Shown here: positions 49,948-60,508 of the stretch, piece by piece
Numbering within the stretch: position 1 is the stretch's first letter
Layout of the letters: each line of letters starts with the position of its first letter
Assembly (NCBI GenBank): GCA_030431525.1
Contig: JAUIJC010000010.1
Location: forward strand, 48,844-112,843
DNA length: 64,000 bases
Source: Bacteroidia bacterium
Lineage (GTDB): Bacteria > Bacteroidota > Bacteroidia > Cytophagales > JAAEPT01
Direction: 5' to 3'
Position numbers and translations under genes: made by a program
The notes under the pieces: generated by a model
Seen by the model: only the letters and a program-made list of their open reading frames with translations
What the model was told of the DNA's origin: nothing
Databases searched by the model: none

Positions 49948-51102
49948 ATGGGATATTCCTTTGATTATAACAGTCCTGAGATTCCAAGCCCTTGCTATGT
50001 GTTGGAGGAGCCTTTGTTGGAAAGAAATCTCAAGTTGTTGAACCGAGTTCGCAGGGAGGCTGGAGTTACTGTCCTTTGTGCGTTGAAAGGCTTTGCGATG
50101 TGGAGTGCTTTTCCGTTGGTGAAGCAATACCTTAATGGTGCGACGGCAAGTTCATTAAATGAGGCCAAGCTTTGTTTTGAAGAGTTGGGAACCTTGGCGC
50201 ACGTGTGTGCTCCGGTTTATACCGATCGAGAGTTTGATCAGCTGTTGCCCATCTCAAGCCACATTACCTTCAATTCATTGAGTCAGTGGGAGAGGTTTAA
50301 AGGGAAGTTGCAGGCTTTTGAGGACAGGAACATTTCAGCTGCCATCCGTATCAACCCTGAATACAGCGAAGTAGAAACCGATTTGTATAACCCTTGTGTA
50401 CCTGGTTCCCGCTTGGGTGTCCGTCCAGAGCATTTGGGAGAACAGCTTCCAGAGGGAATTGAGGGCTTACATTTTCATAGCCTTTGTGAGCAGGATTCCT
50501 TCGTATTGGAACGAACGCTTGAAAAAGTAGAGGAGAAGTATGCTCATTTACTTCATCAGGCGAAATGGCTAAATATCGGAGGAGGTCACCATGTTACCCG
50601 AAAGGATTATGATGTTGACCACCTTATATCTCTACTAAAGGCTTTCAAGGAGAAGTTTGATTTAGAGATTATCATGGAGCCAGGTGAGGCTGTGGGCTGG
50701 CAAACAGGTGTGTTGGTTTCCACAGTGGAAGACATCGTTGAGAGTAAGGGGATCCAAGTGTTGATGCTTGATGTTTCCTTCTCTGCTCATATGCCCGACT
50801 GTTTAGAAATGCCATACCGTCCTGAGATTACTGGAGGAATGGTGTTGCAACAGGAAAAGCCAAGCTATCGTCTTGGCGGTGGTACGTGTTTGGCGGGAGA
50901 TTTCCTTGGTGATTATTCCTTTGAAAAGGAGCTACAAGTCGGGGATCGATTGGTCTTTGAGGATATGATCCATTATACCATGGTGAAGACTACCATGTTT
51001 AATGGTGTGCATCATCCTGCTATTGCCAAGGTAGATGCCACAGGGAAATTTTCTGTGGTGAGAGAATTTGGTTACGAGGATTATCGTGACCGATTATCCT
51101 AA
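49948..51102 (+). CDS. nspC: Carboxynorspermidine decarboxylase
   Basis: A 384-residue PLP enzyme of the alanine-racemase-fold decarboxylase family, which removes CO2 from carboxynorspermidine or carboxyspermidine to give (nor)spermidine. I place the start at 49948 (MGYSFDYNSPEIPSPCYVLEEPLLERNLKLL); this also separates the start from the hairpin stem. The PLP Lys is in LCALKGFAMWS, the substrate side in FHSLCEQDSFVLERTLEKV, GGGHHVTRKDYD follows, and the glycine-rich EPGEAVGWQTG is the phosphate contact. VLMLDVSFSAHMPDCLEMP holds the catalytic Asp/Cys loop. Paired with the dehydrogenase gene. Confidence 0.94.
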   Translation: MGYSFDYNSPEIPSPCYVLEEPLLERNLKLLNRVRREAGVTVLCALKGFAMWSAFPLVKQYLNGATASSLNEAKLCFEELGTLAHVCAPVYTDREFDQLLPISSHITFNSLSQWERFKGKLQAFEDRNISAAIRINPEYSEVETDLYNPCVPGSRLGVRPEHLGEQLPEGIEGLHFHSLCEQDSFVLERTLEKVEEKYAHLLHQAKWLNIGGGHHVTRKDYDVDHLISLLKAFKEKFDLEIIMEPGEAVGWQTGVLVSTVEDIVESKGIQVLMLDVSFSAHMPDCLEMPYRPEITGGMVLQQEKPSYRLGGGTCLAGDFLGDYSFEKELQVGDRLVFEDMIHYTMVKTTMFNGVHHPAIAKVDATGKFSVVREFGYEDYRDRLS

Positions 51103-51128
51103 AAAGAACCAGTTGATGATTATGGATA

Positions 51129-51159
51129 AAAACCTTCCCTCTGTGGAAGGTTTTTTTTG
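51129..51159 (+). terminator. Rho-independent terminator after nspC
   Basis: AAACCTTCC (51130-51138) pairs with GGAAGGTTT (51145-51153) and runs into TTTTTT. Confidence 0.9.
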
Positions 51160-51242
51160 TGCCCTCTCAAACCATTTTGATTATTTCTTGGTTTGCAGGG
51201 TTACATGAAAGTCTAATAAGATATATATTAAAGGAATTTTGT

Positions 51243-51258
51243 GTTTACGTACATAAAC
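51243..51258. promoter_or_regulatory. Near-palindrome ahead of the giant adhesin gene
   Basis: GTTTACGTACATAAAC is palindromic except for one position pair. It sits 39 nt before the start codon and inside the 19-nt spacer between TTTTG (51237-51241) and TAAAAG (51261-51266), a partial match to the Bacteroidota promoter. It could be an operator. Weak evidence. Confidence 0.3.
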
Positions 51259-51296
51259 TGTAAAAGGTTGTTTTTTCATCAAATACTCAGAAGTCT

Positions 51297-54200
51297 ATGA
51301 GGAAAATTCTACAAAGTGGTCTTGTCCTGCTACTTGGCTGCCTGCTTATTCAGGTATCTAATGCAGCAACATACACTGTGGACAGAGGAGGAGGGGATAT
51401 TACCGATGGTGCAGGGAACACAGGGTCCTTTGCTTATGTAATATCTCAAGTAAATAATAGCATGGGTCCCCATACTATTAATTTCACTTTTACTGGGGTG
51501 ATTGATCACACCGGTGGACCAGGTGGTTGGCAAGAGCCGTGGAATTTGGTCGTGAATTGGAATAATCCCACAGCGGCTAATTTGGTTACAATAAATGGTA
51601 ATGGAGCGACGTTATCGATGTCTAATTTCCCAGGGACTACTCCAGGCTATGCAGTAAATGCATTGACAATTTCAGGTAGTTTTGTTGAAATTAATGATCT
51701 GAACTTCACTGGGGTAAGGGCTGGTGGTGCTGGTGCTGTAATAGCTGACCCAAATAGTTTCGCAACAGATCCTAATCCAGTAATATTTACTGACATTACG
51801 TTTAACGATTGTTCGTTTATTAACAATCCGGGTACTGGTGTATTTAATTCTACCTATGTGCCAGCTGCTAAAGTCACTTCTTCGGGGATTGAAAATGTTT
51901 TTTTGAACAACTGCTCTGCAACAGGGAATGGTCTTAGTGGGGCGCAATTCTCACATGCTACCAATGTTCAGTTTAATGGTGGTTCTTACACGGGAAATGG
52001 TAACCACGGGATATTTTTTACTGGGCAGACTTATAACCATGTCGTCGCTGCTGCAAATGCTGGCTTGGTTCCTTCGTCAGATTTAACAAATGCTATTGGT
52101 GTTACGGGAGGTAATGTCTTAGGTGCTGATTGTTCCAATAATGGTACCTCTGGAAATGGAGGTGGTATTGTTGTAGAAGGTAATTCCTCAAACATTGTTA
52201 TTGATGGTTGTACAGCCAATAATAATGTAGAACATGGCCTTTGGTTGAGACTTAGTTCCAGTAATAACCAAATTATTAATTCGACCTCCTCGAATAATGG
52301 TGGAGGAACATTGGCCTGTGGTATTAATATTTCTTTAGGTGGTAACACGTCAAATATTATTCGAGATAACAATGTTTCGAATAACCAAGACTATGGAATT
52401 TATCTCTATGATAACTATGGGATGCCTAATGATGATAATACCATTGAGGGAAATGAAGTCAATGATAACAATAACCATGGTATCTATATCTTGAACTCAA
52501 CAAAAACATGGGTGAGAGATAACTCTGTTTACAATAATGGCTTAGGTACTAACGGTGGTGATGGGATTAATTTTGGTAACAGTTCTTCTGATGGTGAGAT
52601 TTCTGGAAATGAGGTGTATGGGAACAGTGACAATGGAATTAATGTCACAGAAGGTGTTTTGATTCCTGCTGATGCATCAGATGCAAACACCCAAACCATT
52701 AACCCAGGTGGTTCAAACAACAACGACATTTTTGATAACTATGTCGGCATTAAGAAGGATGGAAGTGTAACACCTAATGGAGATAATGGTATCAAGATTC
52801 TGAAGTCTTCGGATAACCAAGTTGGTGTGTCAGGACGAAACTATGTCTCTGGCAATACAAATCATGGTATTTATCTTGATCAGATTCCTACAGGTACTAC
52901 CTCAATCATTAAAGACAACTTTATCGGTACTGATCTAAACGGTACAGCAGATGAGGGTAATGGAATGAGCGGTATCTTCTTGTCTCAGTGTAAGAATGTC
53001 CAGATTGAGGATAACGTAATTTCTGGTAATGACCGGGATGGTATTGAATTAGGTGATGCTGTCACCAATGTGGCTGCTGACATTATCTCTATCAAAAACA
53101 ATATGATTGGAGTGGATGTGACTGGAACAGTTATGTTGCCCAATGAGGAACATGGTGTTCGGGTAGATAATGCATCCTATGTTCATATCGGTGACGGTAC
53201 GGTAGCAGGTCAAAATGTGATTTCAGGAAACAAGAAAGACGGTGTTCATATATCATCCGATGCTTCTCATGTCACTATTGACAACAACTTTATCGGGTTG
53301 GATGTCAACGGTGTGAATGATTTTGGTAATGGTGGTTCTGGTATTAACATGACAGGAGCCAATACCAACTCTATTCTCAATAACTATGTGTCAGGAAACG
53401 GCTCACATGGTATTGCAGTTCAGAGTGCTGCTACGCAATCAAATGTGATCCAAGGAAACTTTGTAGGTATTGATGTGAATAGTGATGTCGTTGCCAACAA
53501 TGGTGATGGTATTTACTTGCTTAATTGTAAATCCAATTTCATCGGAGGTGTTGCAGGAGAGGGTAACGTAGTCTCAGGAAACCTTGGTCATGGTATTTCA
53601 TTGAATGGTAGTGATTCCGATCAGAATACAATTGGTGATAATAAAATTGGTATTGACCCAACTTCAAATGGCTATAACCTAGGCAATGGTAAAAGCGGTA
53701 TTTACATATCCAATTCTGCTACAGATAACATGATTGGATTTATTGCTGGTCAGTCCATTGGTAACGTGATTGCTGGTAATGGTGAGTATGGAATTCATGT
53801 TGATGGTAGTAGCAGTAACAGTATCGATGGGAACATCATCGGTATGAATGATGCTTTGAATACTGCTTATAAGAATATGCTCAGTGGTATTTACATCACG
53901 GGTTCTACAGCAACAGGAAACGAGGTTGGTTTAATTCAGAAAAACACCATTGCAGGTGATCATGAATATCAAGTGATTATCGATGGAGGAGCATCAAATA
54001 ACAAGTTCCAGAATAATGACTTGGGCTTGGATGGTTTTGAGGCGACTTCTAATGCTGTATTGATTTCTGGCGCAGGAACTACTGGTAATGAGATTGGTCT
54101 TGACCATACAAACAAGAACACGATTGTTCACTCTAGTAACTCTGCCGTATTGTTGAACAGTGCAGCTTCAGATAACATTGTTCAAGGTAACTTGTTTATT

Positions 54201-57200
54201 GGTTCTGGTGGAGCATCTCCAAATTCTGCCATTTTGGTGGATGGTGCTAATTCAAACACGATTGGTGGCAGTGCAACAGATCGTGGTAATATCATAGCCA
54301 AGACTGCAGCCAACGCCATTACAGTACAAGGTGCCTCAGACGGTAACCAAATCCAATACAACTACATTGGTGTTGACGAGACGGAGACAACTCAAGGACC
54401 GATTAATGGTCACGGTATTTTGTTGACTGGTGCCGGAGTGCAAAACACAATCATCAACGAGAACGTGATTGGTAACATCGATGGTGCTGCTAATTCAGCG
54501 ATTTATGTTGATGGTGTATCCGCTATTTCAACTTTGTATGGCAACTATGTCGGTATCACGCGAGGCAGTGTAGCTGTTCCAAATGATGGTAACGGTGTGT
54601 CTGTTATCAACAACTCTGATGAAGTAACAGTAGGTGCTGCTGGACAAAATCCAAACGTGATTTCTAACAACGCCTTGTATGGCATTGAGTTCACTAATGC
54701 CACCGAATCTGGTGTGGTGAATAGCTATATCGGTACTGATGTTAATGGTACTTCAGTACATCCAAATGGTTTGGACGGAATCCACGTTGGTACTGGAAAT
54801 GACGGAATGGTCATTGACGGAAACGTTATTTCAGGAAATAACCGAAATGGAATTTTGGTTGATGAAGTGGTTGGTACTACCACGGTAAATGAAATCAAGA
54901 ACAATAAGATTGGTCTTGATCAGACTGGTGCCAATACTTTGAAAAATGGTCAGGGTGGAACCACGGGTGAACAGAATGGTATCAAGTTCACAGGTTCAAC
55001 TGGCGCTTTTACTGTTTCTTCTAATGAAATTGGAGGCCATGATGGTTCAGGTATCTACGTTGAAAGCTCTGCGAACATTGATATTGTAGGAAACGCCCTT
55101 GGTACGAATGCATCTTCTGATGCTGGGTTGGGTAACCAACAACATGGGGTTCATGTTACAGGTGGTTCTAACAGTGATATTTCAATTAGTGACAACGTAA
55201 TTTCTGCCAACGGTCAGCATGGTGTCTTAATTGAGGGTCTTTCTTCAAATACGACTATTTCAGGAAACGCCATTGGTGTCAACCAAGGAAACACAGCAGT
55301 ATTAGGTAATACCGATGCCGGTGTTCATCTAACTAATACTGATGGAACACTTGTTCAAAATAATGTGATTGGTGGAAATGATATTGGTATTCATGCTGAT
55401 GCTGCTACCAATATTAATCTTGATGGCAACTGGGTTGGTACGTTTAATACGTTTATCGATTTGGGGAACCTGACTGGTATTGCACTAACAAATGGTTCTA
55501 ATGATGCGATAATAGGAGGGAATGCAGTTGGTTTTAACTATATCGGTATCCAAGTCCAAGATTCAGATGGAGCTACCATTGGCAATAATAAGGTAGGTTC
55601 TGATGGAACTGATACTTTTGGCAACGATACAGATGGTATCATATTGGGCAACGCTAATAATACAACCATTAATAATGGCAATATCATTGGTGAAAACGGT
55701 ACTAATGGTATTCACCTTTCCCAAGATGTTACTGACTTAACTGTTCAGGAGAACACTATTTCTAACAATACCAATTCAGGTATCCTCGTGGAGGGAACGG
55801 GTAATAGTGACTTGATCGTGAACCAGGGCAATACCATTTCTGGAAACACTGATGGTATCCACTTCAATGGTGAAATGACCACGGCTACAATTGCTGCTAA
55901 CACCATTTCAGGAAATACTACAAACGGTATTTTTGTTGAAGCAACTGGTACGTCAGATTTGACAATCAATGCTGGAAATATCATTGAGAGCAATGTCAAC
56001 GGTATTAATATTTCCGCTGAGCTAAGTGGTACAAACGCCATTGATGGAAACGCAATTGGCGCTTCAAGCGCAGGAAACACTAATGGTATTCTTCTGGAGA
56101 ATATCACATCTGCAACCACACTTGCTGTGACTGGAAACACCATTGAGCATAACACTCAGTATGGTGTGTATATTTTGAATGCCTCTGGGCAGCGAATTGG
56201 TGTAACTACTGGCAATGAGATAAATAATAATACTACTGCTGGTGTTGCAGTAGATGGCAGTAACGATAACCAAATTCTTTCCAACAACTTTAGCTGTAAC
56301 GGCGACGGTATTATTCTTCTGAGTGGAGGTAATGATATGATTGCTGATCCTGTGATTAATAGCTATCAGCCAGCGTTGTTGTTGCAGGATGCTTCAAATG
56401 GAGGAAACAGTTCATTACAAGTTGATTTGACTAATGGACTTTCTTTGCCATTTGGTGGTAATTACCGAGTTCAGGTTTATCAAAAAGATCCAACTTGTCC
56501 ATCCTGTAACTCAGGAACGAACCAAGGTACTTATCTAGGGGAGGCTATCATGGGTACAGGTGATTCGAATAATGACGGAACAGCTGATACTGATATAGCT
56601 TTCTATAACTTCTCTTCAGAATTACCAAGTTCTGATTGTGATGGCTATGTGGTTGTTGTTACTGACATGAGTACTTCTGGTTCTTCACATTTCAGTGACT
56701 GTTCTGTGTGTAGCTGTATTGCACCTGTGATTGCATTCACTGATGCGAACACTCCATTCTATACAGATAATACTGCTGGAACACATCCATTTGATCGCAT
56801 TAATTTCTGTGAAGGTGCCTCAGATGCTGGTTATACTTTCCAGCCAGATAATAGCATTAACACTTCTGGCGATGTTTGGACTTATGAGTGGTTTGAGTTG
56901 GATACCACAGCGGTTGATCCAACTACATTTAATCCAGCTTTAGTTGACATGTCAAATGCCACTTCTGTACAAGCGGCTAGTGATGTTAATTTCGATTTTA
57001 CACCAACTGCTAAAAGCGGATATTACTTTGTGTTGGCGGCAGCTAACAACAGTTGTTTTGTCGCTTCGGAGTTATTCCGTGTTCAGGAGTTCTTGAATCC
57101 AACTCCTGACTTTACAGTAGCGGATGTTTGTGAAGGCACAACTGGAGAAGTTTATACCAATACCTCAGGTATCGATTTTGATGCTTTCAAGGCAGCGATG

Positions 57201-59234
57201 GGAATTACAACCAACCATGCTTGGACAGTAACTTTGGGTACAATTAATGGTGCGGACAATACATCTACCTTGACCGTAGATTATGCAACCGCAGGTAGTG
57301 AGACCATTACATTGGTGGAAGATTACGACATCACGACAAATACGGTGACGTCTTCCACTGCAACCTGTACTGAGTCTGCTTCAAATACTTTGGATGTCAA
57401 TGATGTTCCGGTTATTACCAATACGGTTCTGACGGATGAGATTTGTTCAACTGAATCTCATTCGGGACTCACGGTGACAGCAGATGTGGCAAGTACCACT
57501 TTTGACTGGACAGCCTCTGGTTCTTCAGGAAATGTTACAGGGTTCACAGCTTCTGGTACTGGAAATGTTCCTGCTGAAGCCTTGAGTAATTCAGGATCAG
57601 TGGCAGAGCTTGTTACCTATACGATCACGCCAACTGGACCAACTCCAACAAGTTGTGTAGGTGTACCAGTTGACTTTGAGGTAACTGTAAATGCAATTCC
57701 AGTTGCTCCAACCACAGCTCCTGTTGAATACTGTGTAGGGGACGGAACTATTGCAGTAACAGCCACCGGTACTGGTGGTACTTTGAAGTGGTATAACAAT
57801 GCAACTGGAGGTGTTGGAAATACAACTGCATTCACTCCAAGTTCATCAGTAGATGGTGTCACCACCTATTATGTTTCTGAGACCAGTGCTCAAGATTGTG
57901 AAAGTCCGAGAGCTTCGTTGGATGTAACAGTTCATGCATTGCCTACCCCAACTATTGATAATTTGGATGCTCTATATTGTGCAAACTCTTCATCGGTAGT
58001 TCTTTCTGCCACTCCATCTGGTGGTACCTTTAGTGGAAATGGTATTTCTGGAAATTCCTTTGATCCTCAGGATCCAAGTATTGCGATTGGTACATCATTC
58101 ACTATTAATTATGATGTGACGGATGCTAACGGATGTCAAAACGACGTGGACCAAGAGGTAACCGTTACTCAGGTTCCAAATCCATTGGTTGATATTACCT
58201 ATTCTCCTGTTTGTGAGGATCAGGATCCAATTACGATTACTGCAAATCCAACCTTGGATGGTTCGACAGCTCCTGTCTATACTTGGACGGTGGATGGTGT
58301 TTCTCAGTCAGGCACCTCTGCTACCTTGACCTTGAATCAGGGTCAATTCTCTGAAGGAACTTTGGTAGAAGTTGAAATGGCGGTAACTGCGGGTTGTACA
58401 GTAACAAGCCCAAGTGATCAGGATAATATAGTAGGTCTTTATCCAAGCCCGATTCCAGACGCTAACCAAGCTTTGGTGTTCTGTGAAAATGAAACTGTCA
58501 GCTTGAGTGTTGAGGCAACTAATGTGGTGAATGTTGCCACTTACAATTGGACGTTTAATGGAAGTGCCATTTCTGGAAGTTCTTCAATTACTGGAACCTC
58601 TAATCAGGAAGGAACGTATAGTGTGCAGTTGATCAGTGACCGTGGCTGCGTGAGCAAAACCAACAAGGATATTACGGTTGAGTTCATTATGCCATCAGTA
58701 ACAGCTACAGCATCTGCCAGTGAGATTAAGGCAGGGGAGTCTGTTACGGTGACAGCTCAAGGCTCTGGTGACTATGACTACACGTATGAGTGGTACACTA
58801 ACTTTATTTCTGCTTCCAATCAGTTCTCTACAGATCAAGTAGCTACCCATACGCCTGCAAATGATGTTACTTATGTCGTTCAGGCAAACACGATTCAAAC
58901 GAACTCTAATGGTGCTACCTGTCCTGCACAGGCTGAGGTCTTTGTTCTGGTTCGTGAGAGAATTACCATTCCAAATGGCTTCACGCCAAACAATGGTGAT
59001 GATTTGAACGATGTATGGGTCATTAAAAACTTGACTCCAGAGGATTATCCAGAGGCTGAGGTAAAAGTCTTCAACCGTTGGGGTACCTTGATTTGGGAAT
59101 CGGAGCCAGGTTATGCGACACCATGGGATGGTACAAGTAATGGAAGCCCTGTTCCAACTGCCACTTACTATTATGTAGTGGATACTAAGGTTGATGGTGA
59201 GAAATACGCTGGTTCTGTTGCAGTAATTCGTTGA
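51297..59234 (+). CDS. Giant parallel beta-helix adhesin with T9SS C-terminal domain
   Basis: A 2645-residue surface protein, the largest in the window. Signal peptide 1-23 (MRKILQSGLVLLLGCLLIQVSNA). About residues 80-1665 form a right-handed parallel beta-helix of many units with recurring N-x-[IV]-x-G, N-G-I-x-[IV] and G-N-x-I-x-G-x-[DN] patterns, many with I-G-[VTL]-D-x-x-G spacer turns. A Cys-rich module follows (about 1668-1805; DPTCPSCNSGTNQG, ELPSSDCDGYVVVVTDMS, FSDCSVCSC). Next are Ig-like/PKD-type modules (about 1806-2550), and a CHU_C domain (about 2555-2645): ITIPNGFTPNNGDDLNDVW, YPEAEVKVFNRWGTLIW, PVPTATYYYVVDTKVDGEKYAGSVAVIR. The C-terminus is a type IX type-B secretion signal. 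It plausibly mediates surface adhesion or gliding, like SprB, and is followed by three PorP/SprF genes. Confidence 0.95.
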   Translation: MRKILQSGLVLLLGCLLIQVSNAATYTVDRGGGDITDGAGNTGSFAYVISQVNNSMGPHTINFTFTGVIDHTGGPGGWQEPWNLVVNWNNPTAANLVTINGNGATLSMSNFPGTTPGYAVNALTISGSFVEINDLNFTGVRAGGAGAVIADPNSFATDPNPVIFTDITFNDCSFINNPGTGVFNSTYVPAAKVTSSGIENVFLNNCSATGNGLSGAQFSHATNVQFNGGSYTGNGNHGIFFTGQTYNHVVAAANAGLVPSSDLTNAIGVTGGNVLGADCSNNGTSGNGGGIVVEGNSSNIVIDGCTANNNVEHGLWLRLSSSNNQIINSTSSNNGGGTLACGINISLGGNTSNIIRDNNVSNNQDYGIYLYDNYGMPNDDNTIEGNEVNDNNNHGIYILNSTKTWVRDNSVYNNGLGTNGGDGINFGNSSSDGEISGNEVYGNSDNGINVTEGVLIPADASDANTQTINPGGSNNNDIFDNYVGIKKDGSVTPNGDNGIKILKSSDNQVGVSGRNYVSGNTNHGIYLDQIPTGTTSIIKDNFIGTDLNGTADEGNGMSGIFLSQCKNVQIEDNVISGNDRDGIELGDAVTNVAADIISIKNNMIGVDVTGTVMLPNEEHGVRVDNASYVHIGDGTVAGQNVISGNKKDGVHISSDASHVTIDNNFIGLDVNGVNDFGNGGSGINMTGANTNSILNNYVSGNGSHGIAVQSAATQSNVIQGNFVGIDVNSDVVANNGDGIYLLNCKSNFIGGVAGEGNVVSGNLGHGISLNGSDSDQNTIGDNKIGIDPTSNGYNLGNGKSGIYISNSATDNMIGFIAGQSIGNVIAGNGEYGIHVDGSSSNSIDGNIIGMNDALNTAYKNMLSGIYITGSTATGNEVGLIQKNTIAGDHEYQVIIDGGASNNKFQNNDLGLDGFEATSNAVLISGAGTTGNEIGLDHTNKNTIVHSSNSAVLLNSAASDNIVQGNLFIGSGGASPNSAILVDGANSNTIGGSATDRGNIIAKTAANAITVQGASDGNQIQYNYIGVDETETTQGPINGHGILLTGAGVQNTIINENVIGNIDGAANSAIYVDGVSAISTLYGNYVGITRGSVAVPNDGNGVSVINNSDEVTVGAAGQNPNVISNNALYGIEFTNATESGVVNSYIGTDVNGTSVHPNGLDGIHVGTGNDGMVIDGNVISGNNRNGILVDEVVGTTTVNEIKNNKIGLDQTGANTLKNGQGGTTGEQNGIKFTGSTGAFTVSSNEIGGHDGSGIYVESSANIDIVGNALGTNASSDAGLGNQQHGVHVTGGSNSDISISDNVISANGQHGVLIEGLSSNTTISGNAIGVNQGNTAVLGNTDAGVHLTNTDGTLVQNNVIGGNDIGIHADAATNINLDGNWVGTFNTFIDLGNLTGIALTNGSNDAIIGGNAVGFNYIGIQVQDSDGATIGNNKVGSDGTDTFGNDTDGIILGNANNTTINNGNIIGENGTNGIHLSQDVTDLTVQENTISNNTNSGILVEGTGNSDLIVNQGNTISGNTDGIHFNGEMTTATIAANTISGNTTNGIFVEATGTSDLTINAGNIIESNVNGINISAELSGTNAIDGNAIGASSAGNTNGILLENITSATTLAVTGNTIEHNTQYGVYILNASGQRIGVTTGNEINNNTTAGVAVDGSNDNQILSNNFSCNGDGIILLSGGNDMIADPVINSYQPALLLQDASNGGNSSLQVDLTNGLSLPFGGNYRVQVYQKDPTCPSCNSGTNQGTYLGEAIMGTGDSNNDGTADTDIAFYNFSSELPSSDCDGYVVVVTDMSTSGSSHFSDCSVCSCIAPVIAFTDANTPFYTDNTAGTHPFDRINFCEGASDAGYTFQPDNSINTSGDVWTYEWFELDTTAVDPTTFNPALVDMSNATSVQAASDVNFDFTPTAKSGYYFVLAAANNSCFVASELFRVQEFLNPTPDFTVADVCEGTTGEVYTNTSGIDFDAFKAAMGITTNHAWTVTLGTINGADNTSTLTVDYATAGSETITLVEDYDITTNTVTSSTATCTESASNTLDVNDVPVITNTVLTDEICSTESHSGLTVTADVASTTFDWTASGSSGNVTGFTASGTGNVPAEALSNSGSVAELVTYTITPTGPTPTSCVGVPVDFEVTVNAIPVAPTTAPVEYCVGDGTIAVTATGTGGTLKWYNNATGGVGNTTAFTPSSSVDGVTTYYVSETSAQDCESPRASLDVTVHALPTPTIDNLDALYCANSSSVVLSATPSGGTFSGNGISGNSFDPQDPSIAIGTSFTINYDVTDANGCQNDVDQEVTVTQVPNPLVDITYSPVCEDQDPITITANPTLDGSTAPVYTWTVDGVSQSGTSATLTLNQGQFSEGTLVEVEMAVTAGCTVTSPSDQDNIVGLYPSPIPDANQALVFCENETVSLSVEATNVVNVATYNWTFNGSAISGSSSITGTSNQEGTYSVQLISDRGCVSKTNKDITVEFIMPSVTATASASEIKAGESVTVTAQGSGDYDYTYEWYTNFISASNQFSTDQVATHTPANDVTYVVQANTIQTNSNGATCPAQAEVFVLVRERITIPNGFTPNNGDDLNDVWVIKNLTPEDYPEAEVKVFNRWGTLIWESEPGYATPWDGTSNGSPVPTATYYYVVDTKVDGEKYAGSVAVIR

Positions 59235-59246
59235 TTTGACCAATGG

Positions 59247-59278
59247 ACTTGTCGGGTGATTTGCCCGACAAGTTTTTC
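59247..59278 (+). terminator. Rho-independent terminator after giant adhesin gene
   Basis: ACTTGTCGGG (59247-59256) pairs with CCCGACAAGT (59264-59273) and runs into TTTTC. It separates the adhesin gene from the first PorP/SprF gene. Confidence 0.9.
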
Positions 59279-59332
59279 AAGATTCCAAACTGATTTTTCA
59301 GGAATCAATCATTGAGAAAGGATTCATCGCTT

Positions 59333-60325
59333 ATGAAAAAAATACTACTTCTTTTAGCGGCCTTAGTTGGTGGGGCTACCGCCTTTGCCCAGCAGGAGCA
59401 ACAATATTCGCTCTATATGCAAAACCCTTATGCCTTAAACCCTGCAGAGGGAGGCACCGAGGATTTTGTTGACATCCGAGCAGGTTACAGGACCCAATGG
59501 GTAGGTTTGGAAGGAGCGCCAACCACCTATTACATTTCTGGTCATGGTACGGTAGGTAAACCTTACGGTCAGTATCACCACTATGGTGAGCACAAAGGCT
59601 GGCATGGTGTGGGTGGCTACCTCTACAATGATGTGACTGGTGCTATTCAGAGGTCTGGAGCTTATGCTTCTTATTCTTACAACATGCCGTTGACCAAGAA
59701 TTTGCGACTTTCTGCAGGCTTTTTCTTTGGAATGAAGCAATTCCGTTTGAACACGAGCTTTTTCAAGAATATCTCTGATGGTGGTGATGCCTACTTGGAG
59801 TCAGGTGCTAACTATGACAAGTTGGTTCCGGATGCAAGTGTAGGTCTTTGGCTTTATAGCAAGGACTATTACATCGGCTTGTCCAGCTTCCAGATTTTGA
59901 ATAGCTCGATTTCTATTCAGGATGTTTATGACAACCAGCAGCTGCCGGATACGATGAGTATTTTGAACAACCACTATTTCTTAACTGGTGGTATCAAGAT
60001 GCCAATCAGCGAAGACATAACTCTTATTCCTTCGGTAGTTTTGAAGTGGGCTCGTCCAGTTCCGATTCAGGCTGACTTCAGTTTAAAGCTTGATTACCAT
60101 AACCAGTGGTTTGTGGGAGCAGCCTATAGGAACTTTGACTCATTCACCATTTTTGGTGGTGTAGTGTTCGCGGAACAGTTTGAAGTAAGCTATGCGTTTG
60201 ACTATACCATCTCAGCCTTGAATCCATTTAACAATGGTACGCATGAGGTTGTGGTAGGTTACCGCTTGAAACACCCAAAGCATCCGACTTGTCCGAGCAA
60301 GCACTGGAAGCATAGGCGTTTCTAA
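59333..60325 (+). CDS. PorP/SprF family type IX secretion system membrane protein (1 of 3)
   Basis: A 330-residue outer-membrane protein from the ATG 59333 (MKKILLLLAALVGGATAFAQQ). The family signature is at the N-terminus: QQYSLYMQNPYALNPAEGGTEDFVDIRAGYRTQWVGLEGAPTTYYISGHG. It continues WHGVGGYLYNDVTGAIQRSGAYASYSYNMPL and repeated strand pairs. PorP/SprF proteins help specific T9SS cargo reach or anchor at the surface. In Flavobacterium, SprF is required for SprB secretion. Position just after the giant adhesin gene fits such a partner. The C-terminus CPSKHWKHRRF contains a basic Cys tail; a related C-x-x-C tail occurs in the second copy. Confidence 0.93.
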   Translation: MKKILLLLAALVGGATAFAQQEQQYSLYMQNPYALNPAEGGTEDFVDIRAGYRTQWVGLEGAPTTYYISGHGTVGKPYGQYHHYGEHKGWHGVGGYLYNDVTGAIQRSGAYASYSYNMPLTKNLRLSAGFFFGMKQFRLNTSFFKNISDGGDAYLESGANYDKLVPDASVGLWLYSKDYYIGLSSFQILNSSISIQDVYDNQQLPDTMSILNNHYFLTGGIKMPISEDITLIPSVVLKWARPVPIQADFSLKLDYHNQWFVGAAYRNFDSFTIFGGVVFAEQFEVSYAFDYTISALNPFNNGTHEVVVGYRLKHPKHPTCPSKHWKHRRF

Positions 60326-60347
60326 TAAGACTCGACATTAATTACTA

Positions 60348-60382
60348 AGGCACCGTTCACAATATGTGGGCGGTGCTTTTTT
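60348..60382 (+). terminator. Rho-independent terminator between PorP/SprF genes
   Basis: GCACCG (60350-60355) pairs with CGGTGC (60371-60376) and runs into TTTTTT. Confidence 0.85.
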
Positions 60383-60508
60383 CGTTTGATTCCAATTGTG
60401 GGAAAAATAATATCGGACTGAAATCACAGATGGAGTTTTAAGTATAAGGAAGTACAGGAAAGAATTTTGTAGTCACGATCTCATAAAACTTTTGCTCATA
60501 TTTTGTCG

